DNA from: an uncultured Bryobacterales bacterium | GTDB taxonomy: Bacteria; Acidobacteriota; Terriglobia; Bryobacterales; UBA6623 | Assembly: GCA_946887065.1 (NCBI GenBank) | Contig: CAMPKL010000119.1 | Coordinates: forward strand, 1-8,572 | DNA: 8,572 nucleotides | Reading direction: 5' to 3' | Shown: one piece after another, positions 1 to 6,148 of the stretch | Layout of the letters: each line of letters starts with the position of its first letter | Numbering within the stretch: position 1 is the first letter of the stretch | Translations under genes and position numbers: made by a program | The notes under the pieces: model-generated | Databases searched by the model: none | Told to the model about the DNA's origin: nothing | Seen by the model: the letters and a program-made list of their open reading frames with translations, nothing else

Positions 1-331
1 CAACTTTGGATTGGAGATCGAGTTTGGCGCCAATTCGATAGGAGCCGTTCCTGGCGGCAGCATGGCGAATGATGCCGCCGAACGTCTCGCCCTCGCTGGT
101 CGTGATCCAGGCCGCGGTTCCCACCGGAATCGTTTCCGGCAGTGTAAACCCTATGCCCGAGCCGCCTTCGCCCGCATCGTGCAGTTGCCCGCGCGCCGAC
201 GTGAGTCCGCCATCCGAAAGCCAGTAGGCCTGCATCTGCCCATCGGCTGCATAACGAGGTTCCTTGCGTCGCTCGTCCGAGTTCTCTCGTTTTCCTCCCC
301 AGCCTAGAAAACTGGAGATTTTCATCCTCAT
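1..331 (-). CDS. PilZ-domain protein, C-terminus cut by window edge
   Basis: The minus strand is open from an ATG at 331 to the window edge, giving 110 residues without a stop. An N-terminal stretch (MRMKISSFLGWGG) leads into a PilZ domain: the arginine motif ERRKEPR at about residues 20-26, a DAGEGG turn at 52-57, and the strand YRIGAKL near residue 98. PilZ domains bind cyclic di-GMP through RxxxR and D/NxSxxG. Here the serine of the second motif is glycine, so binding may be weakened. An in-frame TAA lies 49 bases upstream of the ATG and no other ATG intervenes, so this start (or the ATG two codons later) is likely. No clear Shine-Dalgarno is seen. It follows a second PilZ gene on the same strand after 81 bases and may be cotranscribed with it. 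The output function is unknown. Confidence 0.8.
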   Translation of the reverse strand, partial: MRMKISSFLGWGGKRENSDERRKEPRYAADGQMQAYWLSDGGLTSARGQLHDAGEGGSGIGFTLPETIPVGTAAWITTSEGETFGGIIRHAAARNGSYRIGAKLDLQSKV

Positions 332-358
332 GGAGGTAGTATCCGCCGCTCGCCGAGG

Positions 359-374
359 CTCACCAATAGGTGAG
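359..374. repeat. Perfect hairpin between the two PilZ genes
   Basis: CTCACC (359-364) and GGTGAG (369-374) form a six-base-pair inverted repeat around AATA. It lies in the 81-base gap between the two minus-strand PilZ genes, 28 bases before the start of the downstream one. No T-run follows on either strand, so it is not a canonical intrinsic terminator. It could be an mRNA processing or attenuating structure, an operator, or chance. Confidence 0.4.
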
Positions 375-412
375 AGACATTAGACTGCCGCGGAACGGAA
401 TCGGAGACCGGT

Positions 413-1081
413 CTACTGGCGGTCTCGAACGATCAGATGCGGGGACGGCGCATGGACGAACTGCACGCCCAGAACGTATTCCTCGTCTTCAACCCTGCAG
501 TAGCGGACGCTGCCTTCGCAGTCGAGCGAGCGGCCCGAAACACGTACAAAGGTGTCGCGAGGGGCCTCGACGCAGGTGCGGACCTGCATCCCGCCGTCGG
601 TGACGTTCAACACCGTCGCTTCCGCCGACACCGTTTCACCCTTGGGACCGGCAAAACGAATCCAGCCCTCCCCCACCGAAACCTGGCGGTCGGAGCGGCG
701 GCGTTCCTTAGCCACGGAGCGAAGCCCTTGGATAAAGCCGCCTTCGGCCTCGCGGCGATAACGTACCACGGCCTTGCGTGCCTCTACCGAGCGGCCCGTG
801 ATCCACACCGTCAGGCCAACCGGCAGCGGGGACTGCGTGAGTACCGAGAGCCCTTTCTCCGAAACGTCTTCGATCATGCCCGGTTCGCAGAATTCCTTGC
901 CGTCATCCTCCCAACTAACTTCGACGGGTATGTTCGAACGAATCCTCAGGTCGGCACGCTGGTTAGGCGGAGGAGCAACCGGCAAAGGGGCTCCCCGGAC
1001 GAGGTCTAAAATGTTGCGCCACTGAAGATTCACGCCGCTAGTATGGGGCGCCCCAGGGTACCGACTCAATAGATCCGTCAT
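413..1081 (-). CDS. Tandem PilZ-domain protein (two c-di-GMP-binding domains)
   Basis: This is a 222-residue protein with two PilZ domains in series and no catalytic domain. A short N-terminal segment (about residues 1-40, ending in a proline-rich APLPVAPPP linker) precedes domain 1, which has R42-ADL-R46 and D72-VSEK-G77, matching RxxxR and DxSxxG. Domain 2 has R128-RSD-R132 and N159-VTDG-G164, with threonine at the serine position. Both domains therefore keep near-canonical cyclic di-GMP motifs. The frame stays open up to 1309, but I chose the ATG at 1081. It gives a compact N-terminus, has a weak GAAAG about eight bases upstream, and has a TATAAG -10-like box just before it. An ATG at 1135 is the alternative. 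No signal peptide or membrane segment is visible, so it is probably cytoplasmic. It is likely a receptor or adaptor acting on motility, exopolysaccharide or transcription, but the target cannot be deduced here. Confidence 0.85.
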   Translation of the reverse strand: MTDLLSRYPGAPHTSGVNLQWRNILDLVRGAPLPVAPPPNQRADLRIRSNIPVEVSWEDDGKEFCEPGMIEDVSEKGLSVLTQSPLPVGLTVWITGRSVEARKAVVRYRREAEGGFIQGLRSVAKERRRSDRQVSVGEGWIRFAGPKGETVSAEATVLNVTDGGMQVRTCVEAPRDTFVRVSGRSLDCEGSVRYCRVEDEEYVLGVQFVHAPSPHLIVRDRQ

Positions 1082-1106
1082 CCGATATCTTTCTGGAACT
1101 AAAGTA

Positions 1107-1112
1107 CTTATA
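1107..1112 (-). promoter_or_regulatory. Possible -10 box for the tandem PilZ gene
   Basis: On the minus strand this reads TATAAG, five of six matches to the sigma-70 -10 consensus, 25 bases before the chosen ATG at 1081. No good -35 hexamer is found at 16-18 bases. The expected -35 zone is instead occupied by the inverted repeat at 1116-1134. The call rests on one hexamer. Confidence 0.25.
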
Positions 1113-1115
1113 GGT

Positions 1116-1134
1116 CGTATGCCGTGGACATACG
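1116..1134. repeat. Inverted repeat CGTATG-N7-CATACG, candidate operator
   Basis: A perfect 6-base inverted repeat with a 7-base spacer sits in the 163-base region between the divergent PilZ and protease genes. It lies 3 bases upstream of the TATAAG box on the minus strand, where a repressor or activator of the PilZ gene could bind. Arms of this length also occur by chance, and no known regulator motif is recognised. Confidence 0.3.
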
Positions 1135-1227
1135 CCATTCGAAGCCAAGTCCTACGGCTGTGGCCATGAGGACGACGGACTAGTCTCCAGAACTGCTGAC
1201 ACGGAACCGAAAGGCCGATTTCGCCCG

Positions 1228-1233
1228 TATACT
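1228..1233 (+). promoter_or_regulatory. Possible -10 box for the S41 protease gene
   Basis: TATACT lies 11 bases before the ATG at 1245 and matches five of six bases of the -10 consensus. Transcription would begin almost at the start codon, giving a leaderless or very short-leader mRNA. That fits the absence of a Shine-Dalgarno sequence. No clear -35 is present. Confidence 0.25.
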
Positions 1234-1244
1234 TACTACTGACC

Positions 1245-2870
1245 ATGGGATTGCGGATTCCGTCTCCATCGAGCGGCAGGGCGCTTACCATAGTCGCCCT
1301 CGTGATCACGCTTGGGGCCTTAGTCGGCTCGCGCTATTCCGACTCGCTCAGCCGCGTCGGAAGGGTCGTCGCCTCCGACGCGATCAGCGACGAAGTCGCT
1401 GAGTTTGAAGCCGTCGTCGAAGCGATCGAAGAATCGTCCGCCGATGCGGCCGATCTAGAGTCGGCAGTGCTGAAAGGCGCCATCCCGCAGATGCTCGCCA
1501 ATCTCGATCCGCATTCGCAATTCTTTGAGCCGACTCCCTTTGTCCGTTTGCGTGAGGAACAAGCCGGGACCTACGCGGGAGTGGGCATGCAGATCGCCAT
1601 GTTCGAAAGCTCCCCCATCGTCGAACACCCGTTCCCCGGAACGCCCGCTTTCGAGGCCGGCGTGCGCCCCGGCGACGCCATCCGCACAGTCGACGGCCAG
1701 AGGACCCAAGGCCGCACTCTTGACGAGGTCGTCGAACTCGTTCGCGGCCTGCACGGAACCGCCGTGCGGCTAGGGCTTGAACGAGAGGGCCAGAACGGGC
1801 TAATTGAAGTCGACGTGATCCGCGATACGATTCCGCGGCCCACGGTGCCGCTGGCCTTTATGGTCAAGCCAGGTATCGGCTTCATTCAAATCAGTTCATT
1901 CGGCGAAACGACTGCCGAGGAGTTCGATGCAGCGCTCGAGAAGTTAAACAAAACCGGCTTGGAAGGCTTGGTTCTCGACCTTCGCGACAACCACGGCGGA
2001 TTGCTGACGGCGGGCGTCCACGTTGCAGGCCAGTTTTTGGAAGAAGGGACGCTGGTCGTCTCCCATCGCGGCCGCGCCTCTCGCGAGCGGCGCTACTATG
2101 CCGAACCAAACGCCGGCAATCGAGCCTATCCGATGACGGTACTGGTGGATTGCCGATCGGCTTCCGCTGCCGAGATCGTCGCTGGCGCCCTGCAGGATCA
2201 CGATCGGGCGCTGGTGGTCGGAGGATCGAATACGTTCGGCAAAGGCTTGGTCCAAAGCGTATTACAGCTGCCGCAATCAGCCGGCATGGTGCTGACGACG
2301 GCGCGTTACTACACGCCAAGCGGACGCCTCATCCAGCGTCACTACGACGACCTCACCCTCGGCGAGTACTACGCAAACCCCTGCTCTGAAACCTTCCAGC
2401 CGGACCAATCCGACGCGCACCTCACCGACGCTGGACGCGTTGTTTACAGCGGCTCCGGCATTACGCCCGACGTCCACATCGAACCGGAACTCGTGGGTTA
2501 CTTTGAACGGGATCTAATGAACGTGCGCGCCTTCGATCGTTTCGCCAACCGCCTGCTGCGCGAAGTGGAAAAGTTGCCGCCCCATTGGGACCTCGACCGC
2601 AACGCGCTCGGGGAATTTCGGAATTTCGCGGCACAGCTAGCCGTCTCCACGACCGACGCGGACTTTCGACGCGCCGAGCCATTCTTGCGGCGCAAGACAA
2701 AACAAGCCGTCTATACCGCCGCCGTTCACGTGGACGAGGGCGCCAAGGCCGATGCGGAACTCGACCCGGCTGTTCTCAGGGCAGTCGCGCTGCTGCCGAA
2801 GGCGGCGCAGTTGCGCCAGTCCGCCCGCCCGGCTGTCGCCCAAATCCGCCTGCCTGGCGGCGCCGACTAG
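1245..2870 (+). CDS. S41A C-terminal processing protease (CtpA/Prc family)
   Basis: This 541-residue serine protease should act outside the cytoplasmic membrane, cutting exported proteins near their C-termini. One hydrophobic segment (about residues 11-28) anchors it with the rest in the periplasm. An N-terminal helical region carries the family signature LDPHSQFF (88-94). A PDZ domain follows (about 107-190, with AGVGMQI and FEAGVRPGDAI), then the protease core. By alignment to E. coli Prc (S430, D441, K455), the Ser-Lys dyad is S307 in SASAAEI and K333 in TFGKG, with D318 in ALQDHD. The D-to-K spacing is one residue longer than in Prc (GGSNTFGKG), and the usual NPGG turn reads NHGG at about 249-252. 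Both look like lineage variation, since the dyad is intact. An extension of about 120 residues follows the core. The ATG gives a sensible anchor but lacks a ribosome binding site. The stop overlaps that of the convergent phosphorylase gene. The substrate is unknown. Confidence 0.9.
   Translation: MGLRIPSPSSGRALTIVALVITLGALVGSRYSDSLSRVGRVVASDAISDEVAEFEAVVEAIEESSADAADLESAVLKGAIPQMLANLDPHSQFFEPTPFVRLREEQAGTYAGVGMQIAMFESSPIVEHPFPGTPAFEAGVRPGDAIRTVDGQRTQGRTLDEVVELVRGLHGTAVRLGLEREGQNGLIEVDVIRDTIPRPTVPLAFMVKPGIGFIQISSFGETTAEEFDAALEKLNKTGLEGLVLDLRDNHGGLLTAGVHVAGQFLEEGTLVVSHRGRASRERRYYAEPNAGNRAYPMTVLVDCRSASAAEIVAGALQDHDRALVVGGSNTFGKGLVQSVLQLPQSAGMVLTTARYYTPSGRLIQRHYDDLTLGEYYANPCSETFQPDQSDAHLTDAGRVVYSGSGITPDVHIEPELVGYFERDLMNVRAFDRFANRLLREVEKLPPHWDLDRNALGEFRNFAAQLAVSTTDADFRRAEPFLRRKTKQAVYTAAVHVDEGAKADAELDPAVLRAVALLPKAAQLRQSARPAVAQIRLPGGAD
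2867..2870. other. Shared palindromic stop CTAG of two convergent genes
   Basis: CTAG reads TAG on both strands. The protease gene ends at TAG 2868-2870 (plus) and the phosphorylase gene at TAG 2867-2869 (minus). The two coding regions therefore overlap tail to tail by four bases, and no terminator separates them. Both transcripts probably run into the opposing gene. Confidence 0.9.
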
Positions 2871-4564
2871 AAGAGTTTGGGACCGCGGCCTGAATAGGCG
2901 TTGAATACGTACTGAAGCAGCATTCTTTGGGTGTTGAAGAAGGAACCGTTCAGGGCGATCGCATTCCTCATCACGGCGGCGTACTCCAGCGGCTTGTTGT
3001 AGTACATCGGCAGAATGATCTCCTCGAGCTTGGTGTACATCGAGTCCGCTTCCTCAAGATCGCTTTCCCCTTCGATGGACCAGCCCGTGAGCCCTTCGAG
3101 ATGGCCTTCGATCCACCAACCGTCCAGGGTACTCAAGCTAGGGACGCCGTTCAGGGCGGCCTTCATGCCGCTCGTGCCGGACGCTTCGCGCGTCACGATC
3201 GGAGTATTCAACCATAAGTCGACTCCCGAAGTGATTAAGGCGCCCCAACGCCAGTCGTAGTTCGGCAGATAAACCAGTTTGACGGAGTCCGTGAGTTCCT
3301 TCGCGCTGGCATATATCTGCTCGATGTTGCGCTTGCCTTCTTCGTCGCGGGGATGAGCTTTGCCGCCATAGACGATTTGAATGGGCCCCGCGTTGTTGGC
3401 AATCTCGCGCAGCCTGTCCGGCTCGCTCATGAATAGACCGGCCCGCTTGTACCCTGTCGCCCGGCGGGCGAAGCCTACAGTGTAGGCGTAGGGATCTAGA
3501 GTGACGTCCAGCTGGGCCTTGATCGCTGCCAGCAGGGATCTTTTCGCCCCCTGGTGCGCTTCTCGAATCCGCTCAAGCGGAATGGAAATTGCGTAGCGCA
3601 GATAAACGTTGTCGTGGCGCCACTCGGGTACGTCCCGGTCGAACAGCTGCGCCATTTCGGGCGACGTCCAAGAGCCGGCGTGAACCCCGTTGGTCAGCGC
3701 CTTAACGCGATACTCGGGGAACATCTCACGCGAAACTTGGCCGTGCTTCATCGCAACGCCGTTTACGTAATTCGAGTGGTGCAGCGCCAGATGGGTCATG
3801 TTGAGATGATCCCGCCCGGTGAAGCCTGTCGAAAAGAGCAGTTTGGCGCGATGTTCGCCCAGCACTTCGCGCACAAGGGAGCCTGGAAACTGATCGTGAC
3901 CGGCCGGGACAGGCGTGTGAGTGGTGAAAACGCAGAGCCTGCGCACCGCCGCTACGTCTTCCGAATTCGGGTAGGCGTGTCCGTTTATGGAGAGCAGCCG
4001 CTCGGCTAAGCGCAAGGCCAGCAAGGCCGAGTGCCCCTCGTTCATGTGATAGTGCTCGATGTCGCCGTGACTGAGCTTCGACAGCATTTCCACGCCGCCC
4101 ACGCCCAGCACGACCTCCTGAATCAGCCGATACTTTTCGTCGCCCCCATACAGGAAGTCCGTAATGGCCCGATCTTCCTTCGTGTTCGTCGCCGCGCTGG
4201 TATCCAACAGGTAGACCGGGACGACGTGTCCGTTGACGCCCGTGATCGTATAGCGCCAGCAGCGAATATGGACGGGCCGTCCTTGGATGGTTACTGTCGC
4301 GATGGCGTCGAGGAGTTCTAACTTGTCGGCAGGATCCCAAACGATGGGCGCCTCGGTTTGCCGGCCCGTATCGCTCAATGACTGTTTGAAATACCCCTTG
4401 CGGTAGAGCAAGGTCATGCCCACCATGGGAATGCCCAAATCGGCGGCGGCCCGGAGCGTATCGCCCGCTAAAATTCCAAGTCCGCCGCTATAGGTAGGAA
4501 CGTCGGGGTCGAGCGCAACCTCCATCGAAAAGTAGGCGATCTTAGCTGCTGCGGCGATCAACAT
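2867..4564 (-). CDS. glgP: Alpha-glucan (glycogen/maltodextrin) phosphorylase, short form
   Basis: This 565-residue GT35 enzyme should release glucose-1-phosphate from alpha-1,4-glucans with pyridoxal phosphate. It opens directly with the short-subfamily signature AYFSMEVALDPDVPTYSGG (10-28) and lacks the N-terminal region of the long animal and E. coli enzymes. Other conserved blocks are HMNEGHSA (173-180), THTPVPAGHD (215-224), ATGYKRAGL (369-377, the phosphate-contacting Lys-Arg), GGKAHP (400-405) and EASGTSGMKAALNG (460-473). K468 aligns with the PLP-binding lysine (Lys680 in rabbit muscle phosphorylase). An in-frame TGA ends nine bases upstream of the ATG at 4564, so no upstream start is possible. 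AAGGA lies 14 bases upstream, a long spacing. No other glycogen gene is in the window. Its stop lies inside the CTAG shared with the convergent protease gene. The phosphorylase call is firm; the preferred glucan length is not deducible. The symbol is by family. Confidence 0.93.
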   Translation of the reverse strand: MLIAAAAKIAYFSMEVALDPDVPTYSGGLGILAGDTLRAAADLGIPMVGMTLLYRKGYFKQSLSDTGRQTEAPIVWDPADKLELLDAIATVTIQGRPVHIRCWRYTITGVNGHVVPVYLLDTSAATNTKEDRAITDFLYGGDEKYRLIQEVVLGVGGVEMLSKLSHGDIEHYHMNEGHSALLALRLAERLLSINGHAYPNSEDVAAVRRLCVFTTHTPVPAGHDQFPGSLVREVLGEHRAKLLFSTGFTGRDHLNMTHLALHHSNYVNGVAMKHGQVSREMFPEYRVKALTNGVHAGSWTSPEMAQLFDRDVPEWRHDNVYLRYAISIPLERIREAHQGAKRSLLAAIKAQLDVTLDPYAYTVGFARRATGYKRAGLFMSEPDRLREIANNAGPIQIVYGGKAHPRDEEGKRNIEQIYASAKELTDSVKLVYLPNYDWRWGALITSGVDLWLNTPIVTREASGTSGMKAALNGVPSLSTLDGWWIEGHLEGLTGWSIEGESDLEEADSMYTKLEEIILPMYYNKPLEYAAVMRNAIALNGSFFNTQRMLLQYVFNAYSGRGPKLF

Positions 4565-4913
4565 GCGTGTTCACTTTGTCCTTCTCACTCGAGGAGCCTG
4601 AACGGTCCATCGAATCCAGCTTAATGTCTCACGCCTTCCCGATTCCCTTCGCAACCGCATCTGAAGCTAGGCGCCTAATCGGCTTCCTCCTGGGACTCAG
4701 CCGAAAACTGCGGACATCCTTCCTGAACATGGGGGACTGCCGATCGGCGACGGGGACGATCTGCCTGTAGATGCGACCTACCAGCCAATCGGGAGGGCCT
4801 TGGCGAGCTCGCCCAACTGGGGGCCAACACAGAATTCGAGCAAATAGGCGTGGATGCTGTCAAGCTGCCCGCTCGCGGACGAGGCGCGTTCGTACTTGCT
4901 ATTCTCGGCTCTC
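4565..4913. other. Gene-free divergent region between phosphorylase and fabV
   Basis: These 349 bases separate two divergent starts and should hold both promoters, but I find no convincing -35/-10 pair for either. A 67-codon plus-strand frame (4567-4770) and a 62-codon minus-strand frame (4675-4863) have no ribosome binding site or recognisable family and look non-coding. Visible structure is limited to perfect palindromes GCCGATCGGC (4739-4748) and GGCGAGCTCGCC (4802-4813), and a TCGGCT/AGCCGA stem (4679-4684 with 4699-4704). Confidence 0.6.
4802..4813. repeat. 12-bp palindrome upstream of fabV
   Basis: GGCGAGCTCGCC is a perfect 12-base palindrome about 100 bases before the fabV start, flanked by TT on the left and CAA on the right. 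It could be an operator, but palindromes of this size are expected once or twice by chance in GC-rich DNA of this length. Confidence 0.25.
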
Positions 4914-6122
4914 ATGTCCGAACAGGTCGTTCATCAACGCTCGCGAGGCTTCATCTGCACGAATGCCCATCCAAAAGGTTGCGCCGCGGTTGTTGACCGC
5001 CAGATTCAGGCGGTGACGGGATCGCCTCTGCGGGGCTCGTCCGGCCCCAGACGTGCGTTAGTGATTGGCGCGTCGACCGGCTACGGTCTGTCTTCGCGTA
5101 TCGCACTGGCCTGGGGATTCGGCGCAAAAACCTTGGGCGTCTATTTCGAACGCGAGCCGGCCGGTAAGAGGACGGCGACGGCAGGCTTCTACAACACCGC
5201 TGCCATGCAAGACAGGGCCGCCCAAGACGGCCTGTGGGCGCACGGGATCAACGGCGACGCCTTCTCCGACGATGTGAAGGCGCAGACGGCCGAGCGAATT
5301 CGCAGCGAGCTGGGCCAAGTCGACATCGTGCTCTACAGCCTGGCTTCGCCCAAGCGCACCGATCCACGCACCGGGATCACCTACTCCTCGGTACTCAAAA
5401 CGCTGGGTGAACCCTACGTCAACCGCTCGATCGATCTCTCGACGGGCCAAGTCGGCGAAGCCGTGATCGAGCCCGCCACTGAGGAAGAAGCAGCGGCGAC
5501 CGTGAAAGTCATGGGCGGGGAAGACTGGACCTGGTGGATGGACAAACTTCTCGCCGACAACCTACTGGCGCCGGGGGCACGCACGCTCGCCTACTCCTAC
5601 CTTGGCCCGGAACTCACCTGGCCGATGTATCGGGCCGGAACGATCGGCGCCGCCAAGAAGCACCTCGAAGCCGCGGCGAAAAAGTTATCCGCGCGATTGG
5701 CCGCCGCTGTCGGCGGTGATGCCTGGGTTGCCGTGAACAAGGCCGTCGTCACCCAAGCTTCCTCAGCCATCCCCGTGCTGCCGCTCTACATTAGCCTGTT
5801 GTTCAAAGTGATGAAGGCCAAAGGCCTGCACGAAGACTGCATCGAACAGATGCGCCGGCTCTGCCTCGACCACCTCGCCGACAGCAAAGTCCCGCACACG
5901 GACGCTCAGCGCTTGATCCGTCTTGACGACTTTGAACTGCGCGAAGACGTACAACAAGAAGTCGCCGCTCTTTGGCCGCAGGTCACAACCGAAAACTTGC
6001 GGCAGATCTCGGACTTCGACGGATTTCAGTTGGCCTTCAATCAACTGTTCGGCTTCGACGTCGAGGGAGTCGACTACGACCAGCCGGTAGAAACCGAGAT
6101 CGCCATCGTCAATCCCGCCTAG
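4914..6122 (+). CDS. fabV: Trans-2-enoyl-ACP/CoA reductase FabV
   Basis: This 402-residue enzyme performs the last, NADH-dependent reduction of each fatty-acid elongation cycle. FabV is a long short-chain-dehydrogenase-like reductase unrelated in length to FabI (about 260 residues). The N-terminal family block RGFICTNAHPKGC (11-23) leads to the nucleotide-binding loop GASTGYGLSSR (52-62). Other conserved pieces are ATAGFYNTAA (88-97), INGDAFSD (112-119) and VLYSLASPKR (139-148). The catalytic Y-x8-K is Y239 and K248 in WPMYRAGTIGAAKK. The frame opens at 4854, but I chose the ATG at 4914 because it places RGFIC 10 residues in, close to known FabV proteins, and gives the usual length. No Shine-Dalgarno is visible. 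A TG-C-TATTCT element (4897-4905) could be an extended -10 for a leaderless mRNA, but this is weak. FabV enzymes are known for low triclosan sensitivity. tilS follows after 26 bases. Confidence 0.94.
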   Translation: MSEQVVHQRSRGFICTNAHPKGCAAVVDRQIQAVTGSPLRGSSGPRRALVIGASTGYGLSSRIALAWGFGAKTLGVYFEREPAGKRTATAGFYNTAAMQDRAAQDGLWAHGINGDAFSDDVKAQTAERIRSELGQVDIVLYSLASPKRTDPRTGITYSSVLKTLGEPYVNRSIDLSTGQVGEAVIEPATEEEAAATVKVMGGEDWTWWMDKLLADNLLAPGARTLAYSYLGPELTWPMYRAGTIGAAKKHLEAAAKKLSARLAAAVGGDAWVAVNKAVVTQASSAIPVLPLYISLLFKVMKAKGLHEDCIEQMRRLCLDHLADSKVPHTDAQRLIRLDDFELREDVQQEVAALWPQVTTENLRQISDFDGFQLAFNQLFGFDVEGVDYDQPVETEIAIVNPA

Positions 6123-6148
6123 GCGTCCCGCCCTACAATGAAAGCGCC

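Noticed and set aside
11..307. A 98-codon plus-strand frame at the left edge
   Set aside because: The opposite strand encodes a PilZ domain with the RRKEPR motif. The plus frame is its arginine-rich antisense.
437..1009. A 190-codon plus-strand frame
   Set aside because: It lies wholly opposite the tandem PilZ gene, whose motifs are clear. The plus frame is arginine- and alanine-rich with no recognisable domain.
3726..4340. A 204-codon minus-strand frame inside the phosphorylase region
   Set aside because: It is an alternative frame of the phosphorylase gene, with arginine-rich low-complexity translation and no family match.
4567..4770. A 67-codon plus-strand frame next to the phosphorylase start
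   Set aside because: It begins three bases from a divergent start codon, has no ribosome binding site, and matches no family I recognise.
4854..4913. Upstream extension of FabV by 20 residues
   Set aside because: The extension has no counterpart in known FabV N-termini, and the ATG at 4914 gives the usual family length.
5972..6148. Upstream extension of TilS into fabV
   Set aside because: This part overlaps the conserved C-terminal end of FabV and reads as arginine-rich out-of-frame sequence. The TilS homology begins at the GTG at 6149.
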